Source: Hydrogenobacter thermophilus TK-6 (GTDB lineage Bacteria > Aquificota > Aquificia > Aquificales > Aquificaceae). From it: a stretch of DNA of 64,000 bases. Below are positions 55,709-64,000 of the stretch, in pieces. The stretch spans positions 682,001-746,000 of the forward strand of contig NC_013799.1 of the NCBI RefSeq assembly GCF_000010785.1, in the 5' to 3' direction. The notes beneath the pieces were generated by a model. The model saw only the letters and a program-made list of their open reading frames with translations, was not told the origin of the DNA and made no database searches. The first letter of the stretch is position 1. Every line of letters begins with the position of its first letter. The position numbers were made by a program, and so were the translations under genes.

Positions 55709-56988
55709 ACATGCTTTGCTTTAACTCTAAGGGTAAGCCCCTTTGCGCTTTCTACAATCACCGCTTGACCCTTCTTTATATCCTCTTCACTTACTGCGTT
55801 CCATATCTCTCCTTTTATAAAAACCTTGCCCCTACCGTTGACAAAATCCGTGATAGCCTCCCCTTCCTCACCTATAAGCTCCTCCACACCCAGCATCTTT
55901 TTCCTCTTCTGAGCTTTTAGCCCTAACCTGCCTGCAAAGAGGAAAAAGCCAACTGTTAGAACCACCATGGTAGCTATAACAGAGATGGGTATGCTTCCGT
56001 AAGGTGATTCTGGACTTATGAGTATAAAGGACCCAAGAGCTAAGGCTATGCCTCCCGCCACTGCAAGCCCTCCAAAAGAAGGAGTTATCACCTCAAGAGC
56101 CAAGAGTAAGATACCCGTAAGCACCAACAGAAGCCCCAGCCAGTTTATGCCTACAACACCAAGACCGTACAAACCCAGCAGAAGGGATATGATACCAACG
56201 GCGCCAGGGATCACACTGCCTGGATTGTAAAGCTCAAAGAATATGCCGTAAAAACCTATGAGTAAAAGCATGTAAGCAACTGTAGGATTGGTCACAAGCG
56301 AAAGAAACTCTTCCCTCAGGCTCTTTTTTACACTGTAAATGGAGGCATCCTTAGTCTTTAAAGTTATCTCTCTGCCGTGTTTTTTTACAATTCTTCCATC
56401 CAGCTTGTTAAGCAGTTCTGTCATGTCTGTAGCTATCATATCTATAACCCTTGATTTGAGAGCCTCTTCGGGTGTTAGAGAGATGCTCTCTTTTACCATC
56501 TTTTCCACCACCTCCACATTCCTGCCCTTTTCTTTGGCAATGCTTCTTACAAACGCCAGAGCGTCCTGAAGGACTTTCTCCTTCATTACACTGTCTTGTT
56601 CACCGCCACCCATCTGAACAGGATGAGCTGCGCCTATGTTGGTGCCGGGGGACATGACCGCTATGTCCGCGGATATGGTTATGATGGCTCCTGCAGATGC
56701 TGCGCGACCCCCAGAGGGATATACAAAAACCACCACAGGCAGGGGTGTTCTCTGAAACTCCTGAACTATCTCCCTCATGGAAGATTCAAGACCACCCGGT
56801 GTGTTGAGTTCCAGCACAAATAAGGTTCCGCCTTCCTCCTCTGCTTTTGAGAGGCTTCTCTTTATGTAGTCCACCGTCAAGGGTGTTATGGCTTCTTGCC
56901 ACTCAGCTACAAACACCTTTGAAAAAACCTCTCCAGAGAAGAAAAGAAGCATAAAAAATAGCGGTGCTATAAAGTTTCGCATATCCAT
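55696..56988 (-). CDS. NfeD-type membrane-bound serine protease (ClpP class)
   Basis: Signal/anchor MRNFIAPLFFMLLFFSGEVFS. A ClpP-like protease domain (about 22-225) carries the catalytic Ser in GGRAASAGAIITISADIAVMSPGTNIGAAHPV and a Lys/Asp-rich SLTPEEALKSRVIDMIA. Three to four membrane spans and a C-terminal OB-fold NfeD domain (VEELIGEEGEAITDFVNGRGKVFIKGEIWNAV) complete it. Homologues pair with stomatin/PH1511; that partner is not adjacent. ATG 56988 (or 56982) follows TATTAT by 11 bases. The open frame to 57093 is upstream of the promoter and rejected. Confidence 0.9.
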   Translation of the reverse strand: MDMRNFIAPLFFMLLFFSGEVFSKVFVAEWQEAITPLTVDYIKRSLSKAEEEGGTLFVLELNTPGGLESSMREIVQEFQRTPLPVVVFVYPSGGRAASAGAIITISADIAVMSPGTNIGAAHPVQMGGGEQDSVMKEKVLQDALAFVRSIAKEKGRNVEVVEKMVKESISLTPEEALKSRVIDMIATDMTELLNKLDGRIVKKHGREITLKTKDASIYSVKKSLREEFLSLVTNPTVAYMLLLIGFYGIFFELYNPGSVIPGAVGIISLLLGLYGLGVVGINWLGLLLVLTGILLLALEVITPSFGGLAVAGGIALALGSFILISPESPYGSIPISVIATMVVLTVGFFLFAGRLGLKAQKRKKMLGVEELIGEEGEAITDFVNGRGKVFIKGEIWNAVSEEDIKKGQAVIVESAKGLTLRVKAKHVQSY

Positions 56989-56998
56989 GATGGTATGA

Positions 56999-57004
56999 TA
57001 TAAT
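56999..57004 (+). promoter_or_regulatory. -10 box of the rpmF-plsX-fabH operon
   Basis: TATAAT on the plus strand, overlapping the minus-strand TATTAT (57000-57005) of the NfeD-like gene. It leaves a ~25-base leader containing AGGAGG (57023-57028) before the rpmF ATG. Confidence 0.55.
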
Positions 57005-57036
57005 AAGTCCATTCTTAATTTCAGGAGGCGTAAAAT

Positions 57037-57222
57037 ATGGCTGTTCCAAAGAGAAAGACATCCAGATGGAGAAGAGACAACAGAAGAGCTCAAAACTTCT
57101 TTTCTAAAGTAAAACTCTCATCTTTGGTGTCTTGTCCTAATTGCGGAGAGCTTACTATCCCCCACAGGGTATGTCCCTACTGCGGATACTACAAAGGCAG
57201 GGAAGTCATAAAAGTAAGTTGA
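57037..57222 (+). CDS. rpmF: 50S ribosomal protein L32
   Basis: L32 of 61 aa starting AVPKRKTSRWRRDNRRAQ; the zinc-binding form, with CPNC (about 33-36) and CPYC (about 46-49). ATG 57037 has AGGAGG upstream. plsX begins at the last base of its stop (TGATG), giving the widely conserved rpmF-plsX-fabH order. Confidence 0.97.
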   Translation: MAVPKRKTSRWRRDNRRAQNFFSKVKLSSLVSCPNCGELTIPHRVCPYCGYYKGREVIKVS

Positions 57223-58241
57223 TGAATAGACCCAAGATAGCCGTTGATTGTATGGGGGGTGATTACGCCCCCGAGGAGATAGTTAAAGGTTGTCTTTTGG
57301 CTTGCAGAGAGCTGGAAGTCCTGCTTTATCTGGTAGGTGATGAGAAAAGGATAAGGAATATACTTGAAAGGGAAGGAGCGTGCGATAAAGAGAGGCTTGT
57401 GATTGTCCACGCGGATGATGTGGTGGGTATGCACGAACCTGCATCCAACGTGCTAAAAAAGAAAAACTCCTCCCTTTATGTGGCGGGACTTTTGTTGAGA
57501 GAGAACAAGGCGGATGGTCTTGTGTCTGCGGGCAATACGGGTGCGGTTCTTACTGTGGGTAAATTTCTGGTTGGAGCGCTGGAAGAGGTAGAAAGACCAG
57601 CCATAGGCGTGGCGCTTCCAAACCCAAAGGGGAGGACTGTTCTTATAGATGTGGGTGCCAATGTGGACTGCAAACCCAAACATCTTTTGCAGTTTGCCAT
57701 AATAGGTCATACTTATGCAAAAGAGATACTGGGCATACAGAATCCAAGAGTAGGTATTTTGAGCATAGGTGAGGAGGAGGGCAAAGGTAATGAGCTTGTC
57801 AGGGAATCTTACTCTCTCCTCAAAAGGAGCAAGCTTAACTTTCTGGGCAATGCAGAGGGCAGGGATATATACGCGGGCACCTTTGATGTCATAGTGTGCG
57901 ATGGTTTTGTGGGGAACGTTATCCTGAAAGCTAGCGAAAGCCTTGGTATGGCTGTCCTGCAGATGATAAAGGAGGAGGTCCAAAAGAGCCTTCTTGCAAA
58001 GATAGGCGCACTGCTGATAAAACCGGCTCTTAACAACTTTAAAAAGAAGGCGGATTTTGCAGAGTACGGTGGTATTCCCCTGCTGGGTGCAAAGAAACCC
58101 GTTATAATAACTCATGGGAGAGCTAACGCCAAAGCCATAAAGAACGCCATAAGGGTAGCCAACGAGTTTTATCTGCACCACTTTAACGAGAGGCTATCAG
58201 AAGACATAAAAAACTTAAGCCCCAAAGAGGTGAGAATCTGA
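57222..58241 (+). CDS. plsX: phosphate acyltransferase PlsX
   Basis: Makes acyl-phosphate from acyl-ACP for phospholipid synthesis. [18 protein letters not shown] at the start, [37 protein letters not shown], and [31 protein letters not shown]. From ATG 57222 it is 339 aa; an earlier in-frame start at 57141 lies inside rpmF. The fabH ATG uses the last base of its stop codon. Confidence 0.96.
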   Translation: MNRPKIAVDCMGGDYAPEEIVKGCLLACRELEVLLYLVGDEKRIRNILEREGACDKERLVIVHADDVVGMHEPASNVLKKKNSSLYVAGLLLRENKADGLVSAGNTGAVLTVGKFLVGALEEVERPAIGVALPNPKGRTVLIDVGANVDCKPKHLLQFAIIGHTYAKEILGIQNPRVGILSIGEEEGKGNELVRESYSLLKRSKLNFLGNAEGRDIYAGTFDVIVCDGFVGNVILKASESLGMAVLQMIKEEVQKSLLAKIGALLIKPALNNFKKKADFAEYGGIPLLGAKKPVIITHGRANAKAIKNAIRVANEFYLHHFNERLSEDIKNLSPKEVRI

Positions 58242-59164
58242 TGGGGACTACCTTGACGGGTATTGGGTACTACTTACCGCCAAAAGTTCTTACCAACTTT
58301 GACCTGGAGAAGATGGTGGACACTTCTGATGACTGGATAACAACCAGAACGGGCATAAAGGAAAGGAGGATAGCGGATAACGAAAATGTCACTCAGATGG
58401 CTTACATGGCAAGCCTTGAAGCTTTAGAGTCTGCAAACATACAGCCAGAAGATATAGACCTTATAATTCTTGCAACTCTTACACCTGAGCTTAAGTTTCC
58501 CTCCACAGCCTGCCTTTTGCAGGCTAAGCTGGGAGCCAAAAGGGCTTATGCCTTTGACATATCAGCTGCGTGCAGTGGCTTTATATACGGGCTTGAGCTG
58601 GCGGATGCTTACATAAAGTCAGGCAAAGCAAAGAAGATACTCCTTGTTGGCGTTGAAAAACTCTCCGAGATAGTAAACTGGCAGGATAGAAGCACCTGTG
58701 TGCTATTTGGGGATGGAGCGGGTGCAGTTATTATAAGTGAAGGTGATGGTGAGGTGCTCTCCTCCAAAATGCTCTCCGACGGCGAGCTGTGGGAGATTTT
58801 GTATGCTCCCAAGTGCGGATACATAAACATGAAAGGCAAAGAGCTTTTTAAGCTTGCTGTGAGAAGTATGGAGGAGGTGTGCAGGTATGTGCTTGAGTCA
58901 GCTGGTATTAGCATAGAAGATGTAAGCATTATGATACCCCATCAGGCAAACATAAGGATAATGGAAGCCCTCGCGGAGAAGCTCGGCATGCCAAAGGAGA
59001 AGGTCTATTCCAACATACACAAATACGGCAATACCAGCGCAGCCTCCATACCTATAGCCATGTACGAAGCATACAAGGAAGGTAAGCTAAGGAGGGGTGA
59101 TATCGTCATGCTAACAGCCATGGGAGGAGGGCTCACATGGGGAGCAATGCTCCTGAGGTTTTAG
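58241..59164 (+). CDS. fabH: beta-ketoacyl-ACP synthase III
   Basis: First condensation of fatty acid synthesis (acetyl-CoA with malonyl-ACP). The catalytic triad is Cys in [14 protein letters not shown], His in [12 protein letters not shown] and Asn in [15 protein letters not shown]. At 307 aa it is normal. It continues the plsX operon and is overlapped by 28 bp by the P-type ATPase gene, whose ribosome site GGGAGGAGGG lies inside its last codons. Confidence 0.96.
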   Translation: MGTTLTGIGYYLPPKVLTNFDLEKMVDTSDDWITTRTGIKERRIADNENVTQMAYMASLEALESANIQPEDIDLIILATLTPELKFPSTACLLQAKLGAKRAYAFDISAACSGFIYGLELADAYIKSGKAKKILLVGVEKLSEIVNWQDRSTCVLFGDGAGAVIISEGDGEVLSSKMLSDGELWEILYAPKCGYINMKGKELFKLAVRSMEEVCRYVLESAGISIEDVSIMIPHQANIRIMEALAEKLGMPKEKVYSNIHKYGNTSAASIPIAMYEAYKEGKLRRGDIVMLTAMGGGLTWGAMLLRF

Positions 59165-61569
59165 GACTCTCTTCAGGCCAAGCTAAGGAAAGGCTTTTAA
59201 GGTATGGCTACAACACGGTAGAAGGTAGAAAGAGATTAAGCGACCTGGAAATACTTTTAAACCAGTTTAAAAACCCTTACTACCTGTTGCTCCTTTTTAC
59301 TGCCATCCTGTCCGCATTCCTAGGAGAAAAGACGGATGCTGTTGTGATAGTGAGCATAATACTGCTGGGAAGTCTTCTGGACTTCTGGCAGGAGAGAGGA
59401 GCATACAGAACTGTGGAAAAGCTTCTTACCGTTGTAAAAACCAGAGCTACAGTCATAAGGGATGGTGAGGAGAAGGATGTACCCCTGGAGGAGGTGGTTC
59501 CGGAAGATGCTGTGGTTCTGAGGGCGGGAGATATGGTGCCTGCGGACGGAGTAGTTCTCCAAGCCAAGGACCTGTTTGTTAACGAGGCGCTCATGACCGG
59601 AGAAGCCTATCCTGTGGAGAAAACAACGGGAAGCACCCTTTACATGGGTACGCATGTGGTTAGCGGATTTGGAATCATGAAGGTTTTGAAAACAGGTAGA
59701 AATACAGAGTACGGTAAAGTCGTGGAAAAGTTAAGGCTCGGAAAGGGGGAGACGGACTTTGAGAGAGGTCTCAGGCGCTTTGGTTATACTCTACTTGAGG
59801 TAGCAACCCTTCTCATACTTTTAGTCTTCGCCATAAATGCCTACTACAACAGAGGCGTTATCAACTCACTGCTCTTTGCTCTCTCCTTAGGTATAGGTAT
59901 AACACCTGCGCTACTCCCTGCAGTTGTAAGCATAGGACTATCTTACGGTGCAAGATACATGGCGCGCAAAAACGCGATAGTAAAAAGGTTAGCATCCATA
60001 GAGAACTTTGGGAGCATGACTGTTCTGTGCTGTGATAAGACAGGAACGCTCACGGAAGGAAGTATGGAAGTCTATACCGTTAAGAACATCCTTGACGAGG
60101 ATGATGAGAGGATAGCTCTTCTTTCTTATGTAAATTCCTGCTTTCAGACAGGCTACAAAAATCCCGTAGATGAGGCTATAAAGAAGAGCTTTGGAACTTT
60201 GGACATCTCCCAATTTCAAAAGCTTGACGAACTTCCTTACGACTTTAACAGGAAAAGGCTATCAGTGCTGGTTAAAAAAGGTGAGGAAAGCCTCCTGATA
60301 ACCAAGGGAGCATACTCCCATGTGCTTGAAGTGTGTAAGTATGCGCAAGTAAAGGAAAAAGTGATTGAGATTAAAGAAGTCTTAGGTAAGATTGAGGAGG
60401 TTTATGCTCGCTACAGCGGGCAGGGTTTTAAGCTGATAGCGGTAGCCTACAGGCTTTTTGGAGGTGAATCGCTGAATTATGAGGATGAGAAAGATGAGGT
60501 CTTTTTGGGCTTTCTTATTCTACATGACCCTCTGAGGAAAGACGCAAAGGAGCTTGTGGAGAAGCTTTTAAGCCTTGGTATAGAGCTCAGAATAATAACC
60601 GGAGACAACAAACTTGTTGCCAAGTATGTGGCGGAGCGGATAGGTCTTAAGGGTGAAATCATGAGCGGTGGGGATTTTGAAAAGCTCTCGGAAGAAGCGC
60701 TGGTGAGAAGAGTTAGAGACACCTCCGTGTTTGCAGAGCTTACACCTTTGCAAAAGGATAGGGTAGTTACCGCTCTGAGGAAGGCAGGCTATGTGGTAGG
60801 ATACATGGGAGATGGTATAAACGATGTTGCCGCAATGAGAAGTGCGGATGTGGCTATATCGGTGGAGAATGCGGTGGATGTGGCTAAAGAAACCGCGGAT
60901 ATAGTACTTCTAAAGTCTGATTTAAACACGGTTATAGATGCAGTGCTTGAAGGAAGGAGAATTTTTATAAACACCATGAAATACCTGTTTATGCAAACAA
61001 GCTCTAACTTTGGAAATGTCTTCTCTATGGCTGGAGCCTCCCTTCTGATACCTTTCTTGCCTATGCTACCCAAGCAGGTATTGACCGCAAACCTTCTAAC
61101 GGATAGTGCAGTAATGTCAATCCCCACAGACAGAGTAGATGATGACTGGACAAAGAGTCCCAAAAGGTGGAACATAGAGTTCATAAGAAGGTTCATGCTC
61201 TTCTTTGGACCTTTGAGCTCCATATTTGACTACATTACCTTTATTTTCCTTCTGTATGTGCTTAGAGTAAATCAGGAAACTTTTCGGTCCGCATGGTTCC
61301 TTGAGGGATTATTTACGCAGATCCTCGTATTACTTCTTCTGCGCACCCAAAGAATATTTATAAAGAGCAGACCTTCACCCCTCCTTATGCTTACCGTACT
61401 CACTGTTGGAATAGTAGGGCTTATATTACCCTTTACTCCCTTGGGTAGTATGTTAGAGTTGAGACCTCTGCCTACCCCTCTGTACGCTTTTGTCCTTTGG
61501 ATAACCCTCCTTTACTTTATATCCGTGGAAGCTGTCAAGAAATTCTTTTACAGAAAGTATAACTTTTAA
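59137..61569 (+). CDS. P-type cation-transport ATPase, MgtA-like (P3B group)
   Basis: 810 aa. Phosphorylation motif [14 protein letters not shown] (about 305), TGEAYPVEK in the A-domain, [11 protein letters not shown] in the N-domain and [27 protein letters not shown] in the hinge. The C-terminal half resembles MgtA Mg2+ pumps ([24 protein letters not shown] and [13 protein letters not shown]). However, the TM4 site is TPALLP, where MgtA-type pumps have TPEMLP, losing the Glu. Six or more C-terminal spans are present. The transported ion is therefore uncertain. ATG 59137 has a strong ribosome site. Its end overlaps the convergent DEAD-box gene by 4 bp. Confidence 0.85.
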   Translation: MGSNAPEVLGLSSGQAKERLLRYGYNTVEGRKRLSDLEILLNQFKNPYYLLLLFTAILSAFLGEKTDAVVIVSIILLGSLLDFWQERGAYRTVEKLLTVVKTRATVIRDGEEKDVPLEEVVPEDAVVLRAGDMVPADGVVLQAKDLFVNEALMTGEAYPVEKTTGSTLYMGTHVVSGFGIMKVLKTGRNTEYGKVVEKLRLGKGETDFERGLRRFGYTLLEVATLLILLVFAINAYYNRGVINSLLFALSLGIGITPALLPAVVSIGLSYGARYMARKNAIVKRLASIENFGSMTVLCCDKTGTLTEGSMEVYTVKNILDEDDERIALLSYVNSCFQTGYKNPVDEAIKKSFGTLDISQFQKLDELPYDFNRKRLSVLVKKGEESLLITKGAYSHVLEVCKYAQVKEKVIEIKEVLGKIEEVYARYSGQGFKLIAVAYRLFGGESLNYEDEKDEVFLGFLILHDPLRKDAKELVEKLLSLGIELRIITGDNKLVAKYVAERIGLKGEIMSGGDFEKLSEEALVRRVRDTSVFAELTPLQKDRVVTALRKAGYVVGYMGDGINDVAAMRSADVAISVENAVDVAKETADIVLLKSDLNTVIDAVLEGRRIFINTMKYLFMQTSSNFGNVFSMAGASLLIPFLPMLPKQVLTANLLTDSAVMSIPTDRVDDDWTKSPKRWNIEFIRRFMLFFGPLSSIFDYITFIFLLYVLRVNQETFRSAWFLEGLFTQILVLLLLRTQRIFIKSRPSPLLMLTVLTVGIVGLILPFTPLGSMLELRPLPTPLYAFVLWITLLYFISVEAVKKFFYRKYNF

Positions 61570-62663
61570 ACCCCAGTATATCTTTCCTTTACCTTCTTTA
61601 TCCTCCAAAGGGCTTTGCTGTCTTCGGGTGTTATGAGGCTGTATGCTTTGCCATAACTTCCTACTCTTCCCGTTCTTCCTATTCTGTGTATATAAACCTC
61701 AGGGTCTTCGGGTATCTGATAGTTAATCACCAGACTTACACCCTTTATGTCAAGACCTCTTGAGGCTACATCCGTAGCAACCACCGTTTTCACTTTACCC
61801 TCTCTGAAAAGCTTGAGAGCGTTTTCTCTCTGCCTTTGGGTCATATCTCCGTGCAAAGACACTACGCTAAAGCCTCTGTTTTTGAGTTCCTGAGATATAT
61901 CTCGTGCATCCTTCTTGGTTCTCACAAAAATAATAACTTTTTCCAGAAGATGTTCTCTGAGTATCCTCTCAAGCTCGGATATCTTTTGCTTGGATGAGTT
62001 AAGCCTTATGAGCCTCTCCTCTATCTTTGGCTTTAGCTCTGCAGATATTACCCTTACGAATTTGTAGTCATCTTTTAAGTGCTTTCTTGCAAGCAGTTCT
62101 ATCTCCTTTGGTATGGTCGCGGAAAAGAGAAAGGTCTGTCTGTCTTTTGGTGTATAGGCTATTATGCTCTCTATGTCCTCCACAAAGCCCATGTCAAGCA
62201 TAAGGTCCGCTTCATCAAGGACAAGAAAGGAAACACCACCAAGGTTTAGCACCCCCCTACTTAGGAGGTCCTTTATCCTGCCAGGCGTGCCTATGACTAT
62301 GTTAGGTACAACCTTGGATAGAAGTTCAAGGTCTCTCCTTACAGGTGTTCCTCCGTAAAAGACAAACACCTTAAGAGCTTTGTACTTGGATAGGGCATAG
62401 AGCTGTTCTTTAACCTGAAGGGCAAGCTCACGGGTAGGTGTAAGAACCAGAGCCTTTAAGCCGTCATCTTTGCTTATCTTCTCTACTATGGGAATGCCAA
62501 AGGCAGCAGTTTTCCCCGTTCCCGTTGCCGCCTGACCCATAATGTCATAACCTTTCAAAGCTAAAGGTATAGCTTCCTTCTGTATGGGTGTGGGTTCCTC
62601 ATAACCCAGATCCCTTATTGCCTTCTGAAGTATTTCACTAAGCTGTTGAAAATTAAACTCCAT
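61566..62663 (-). CDS. DEAD-box ATP-dependent RNA helicase
   Basis: Core helicase, 365 aa, with almost no C-terminal extension. Q motif GYEEPTPIQKEAIPLAL, motif I AATGTGKTAAFG, Ia PTRELALQV, motif II VLDEADLMLDMGF, motif III SATIP, motif V ATDVASRGLDIKGV and motif VI HRIGRTGRVG. It likely unwinds RNA in ribosome assembly or decay; the exact subfamily (RhlE/CshA-like) is unsettled. ATG 62663 is preceded by AAGGAGG about 10 bases away and a strong promoter. Confidence 0.94.
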   Translation of the reverse strand: MEFNFQQLSEILQKAIRDLGYEEPTPIQKEAIPLALKGYDIMGQAATGTGKTAAFGIPIVEKISKDDGLKALVLTPTRELALQVKEQLYALSKYKALKVFVFYGGTPVRRDLELLSKVVPNIVIGTPGRIKDLLSRGVLNLGGVSFLVLDEADLMLDMGFVEDIESIIAYTPKDRQTFLFSATIPKEIELLARKHLKDDYKFVRVISAELKPKIEERLIRLNSSKQKISELERILREHLLEKVIIFVRTKKDARDISQELKNRGFSVVSLHGDMTQRQRENALKLFREGKVKTVVATDVASRGLDIKGVSLVINYQIPEDPEVYIHRIGRTGRVGSYGKAYSLITPEDSKALWRIKKVKERYTGV

Positions 62664-62685
62664 AAATAAAAAACCTCCTTATCTA

Positions 62686-62713
62686 ATTATAGTCCTTTTT
62701 ACACCTTTTGCAA
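62686..62713 (-). promoter_or_regulatory. promoter of the DEAD-box helicase gene
   Basis: On the minus strand, TTGCAA (62708-62713), 16-bp spacer, perfect TATAAT (62686-62691), then a leader with AAGGAGG. A sound sigma-70-type promoter. Confidence 0.7.
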
Positions 62714-62726
62714 AAATTCTTATAAT

Positions 62727-62736
62727 CTAATATTAG
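62727..62736. promoter_or_regulatory. perfect 10-bp palindrome CTAATATTAG between divergent promoters
   Basis: The self-complementary CTAATATTAG lies 13 bp upstream of the helicase -35 and 30 bp upstream of the other gene's -35. It could be an operator half-pair or a chance AT-rich palindrome; no factor is suggested. Confidence 0.25.
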
Positions 62737-62766
62737 TTGGGTTTATAACGCAATAAAAGTTTCTTA

Positions 62767-62795
62767 TTGAAACCATTTTTTAGATAGAATACAAT
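62767..62795 (+). promoter_or_regulatory. promoter of the sulfite oxidase-like gene
   Basis: TTGAAA (62767-62772), exactly 17-bp spacer, TACAAT (62790-62795). The leader of about 34 bases contains AGGAGG (62822-62827) 8 bases before ATG 62836. Confidence 0.7.
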
Positions 62796-62835
62796 TATCA
62801 GGCAAATTATAAAAATAAAATAGGAGGTAGAAAAT

Positions 62836-64000
62836 ATGCTTAGCAGGCGGAGTTTTTTGAAAGGCAGCCTTGTTGCAACGGCAGGGGGGCTTCTGGTGCC
62901 AAAGTATGTATTGGCATCGGTTGACCCTTCCTTGCTAAGTACTGCGGCAAAGGAGCTTCCCGAGGGAGTTTTAGAGGAGCAGGTGCTGGAAGCTCTACCT
63001 GGCAAAAAGCCACTGATAAAAAAGACCTACAGAGCTCCCAACTACGAAACCCCAGTTAAGTACTTTAACGAGATCTTTACACCCAACGATGTCTTCTTTG
63101 TGAGGTACCACCTTTCCAACATACCTGAGGTGGATGCACGCACTTGGAAGCTAACAGTAGGGGGCGATGCGGTAGAGAGACCTCTCGAGCTGACGCTAAA
63201 TGACTTAAAGACCAAGTTTGAACAGGTGGAACTGGTGGCTTTGTGTCAGTGCTCCGGAAACAGAAGAGGACTCTTTAAACCTCATGTAGCGGGTGTAGAA
63301 TGGGGATATGGGGCTATGGGAAATGCCAAGTGGAAGGGAGTCAGGTTAAAAGATATCTTAGAAAAGGCAGGACTAAAAGCCAATGCCCTTGAGGTGGTGG
63401 TTGACGGTGCAGACACGGGTGTAGCAGCGGGTACGCCTGATTTTGTAAAGAGCATACCTGTCTGGAAGGCTCTTGACGAAAACACCATAATAGCCTACGA
63501 GATGAATGGAGAGCCACTGCCTCACTGGAATGGATTCCCCGCAAGGCTGATAGTGCCTGGCTGGACTGCCACTTACTGGATGAAGCATATAGTGTCTATC
63601 AATGTAGTTTCCAAACCCTTTGACGGCTTTTGGATGAAAAGTGCGTACAGAATACCCCTCGGCAAGTTTCCCATAAGGGACAGGTTCATATCTCAGGAAA
63701 CTGCTGTCAACACACCCATAACGGAGATAGTTGTAAACTCTCTGATAACCAACATAAACGACGGGCAGACTTTCAGACTGGGACAGGTGATTGAAGTCAG
63801 AGGTATAGCGTGGGACGGTGGCTACGGCATAAACATGGTAGAAATCTCTACCGACGGTGGCAAGACCTGGCGTGAAGCCGAGCTAGGCAAAGACTACGGG
63901 CGCTACTCCTGGAGGCAGTTCACCTACAGGTTCAAACCCAGCAAAAAGGGAGCTTATACCATAATGGCAAAGGCAAGCAACAGACTTGGGCAGACCCAGA
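62836..64000 (+). CDS. Tat-exported sulfite oxidase-family molybdenum enzyme (3' end outside window)
   Basis: The start MLSRRSFLKGSLVATAGGLLVP is a twin-arginine signal peptide. The molybdopterin domain has FTPNDVFFVRYHLSNIPEV, the Mo-ligand Cys in ALCQCSGNRRGLF, and PSxF-like NGFPARLIVPGWTATYWMKHI. The C-terminal Mo-co dimerisation domain begins near residue 295 (EIVVNSLITNINDGQTFRLG). It matches periplasmic SorA/SoxC-like sulfite dehydrogenases. At least 388 codons are present and the frame is open at the window end. It suggests sulfur-compound oxidation, consistent with Aquificaceae. The cytochrome partner is not in view. Confidence 0.92.
   Translation, partial: MLSRRSFLKGSLVATAGGLLVPKYVLASVDPSLLSTAAKELPEGVLEEQVLEALPGKKPLIKKTYRAPNYETPVKYFNEIFTPNDVFFVRYHLSNIPEVDARTWKLTVGGDAVERPLELTLNDLKTKFEQVELVALCQCSGNRRGLFKPHVAGVEWGYGAMGNAKWKGVRLKDILEKAGLKANALEVVVDGADTGVAAGTPDFVKSIPVWKALDENTIIAYEMNGEPLPHWNGFPARLIVPGWTATYWMKHIVSINVVSKPFDGFWMKSAYRIPLGKFPIRDRFISQETAVNTPITEIVVNSLITNINDGQTFRLGQVIEVRGIAWDGGYGINMVEISTDGGKTWREAELGKDYGRYSWRQFTYRFKPSKKGAYTIMAKASNRLGQTQ

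Noticed and set aside
57453-58181. 242-codon open frame antisense to plsX
   Set aside because: Shadow of plsX codon use; no ribosome site and atypical composition.

Overview
The window reads as a chromosomal segment of a thermophilic, hydrogen-oxidising member of the Aquificaceae (a Hydrogenobacter/Thermocrinis-type bacterium). This is inferred from family-level resemblance and codon use (Arg mostly AGG/AGA, Ile mostly ATA). Supporting traits are a stand-alone MnmC2, a bacterial Trm1, a MetRS without its C-terminal domain, a stand-alone 5'-3' exonuclease, reductive-TCA genes (aconitase, malate dehydrogenase, fumarase alpha) and the nickel regulator NikR. No insertion sequence, prophage, CRISPR array or rRNA was seen. 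There is one tRNA (Phe, GAA). No stretch longer than about 300 bases lacks a gene.

Layout. 1-4.1 kb: end of a MoaD/ThiS-like carrier, then uvrB-methyltransferase-unknown on the minus strand, mnmC2, and tRNA-Phe lying antisense to the mnmC2 3' end. 4.2-12.4 kb: a tight seven-gene operon nth-rsmA-speE-metG-glnE-GT2-mtnA. 12.4-14.2 kb: epmA-like, nikR, tpx (minus). 14.3-20.3 kb: alr, then acn-mdh-fumarase alpha, two small membrane proteins and infC. 20.3-24.3 kb: a trehalose block (TreT-like synthase, DUF5752-like protein, OtsA-OtsB fusion). 24.3-26.4 kb: exported protein, endonuclease V, and a radical SAM/HhH protein. 26.4-31 kb: lpxD-skp and tig-clpP-clpX. 31-42.1 kb: trpE, hemE-trm1, thioredoxin-fold lipoprotein-gph, queF, TgpA-like transglutaminase, HD hydrolase, several unknowns and a DnaC-like loader. 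42.1-48.7 kb: surE, purL-lspA, gatC-recA-pilT-cmk. 48.7-52.7 kb: aldehyde dehydrogenase, then a membrane-embedded LuxR-type regulator facing a gene for a secreted protein with a C-terminal sorting tail. 52.7-57 kb: thiE, 5'-3' exonuclease, flippase-like protein, a broken MNT/HEPN toxin-antitoxin pair and an NfeD-type protease. 57-61.6 kb: rpmF-plsX-fabH-P-type ATPase. 61.6-64 kb: DEAD-box helicase and a Tat-exported sulfite oxidase-like enzyme cut by the window edge.

The genome is extremely compressed. Same-strand neighbours overlap by 1-88 bp, and 10 of 11 convergent pairs overlap at their 3' ends. Many promoter-like TATAAT boxes sit only 6-10 bases before the ATG, implying leaderless mRNAs.

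The best candidate for an undescribed system is at 50.1-52.7 kb. It combines a polytopic LuxR-type transcription factor, a 12-bp tandem repeat array abutting a consensus -35 box, and a divergently transcribed secreted protein with a Gly-rich/Cys/TM/Arg C-terminal tail. I infer a membrane-sensing circuit controlling one sorted surface protein.
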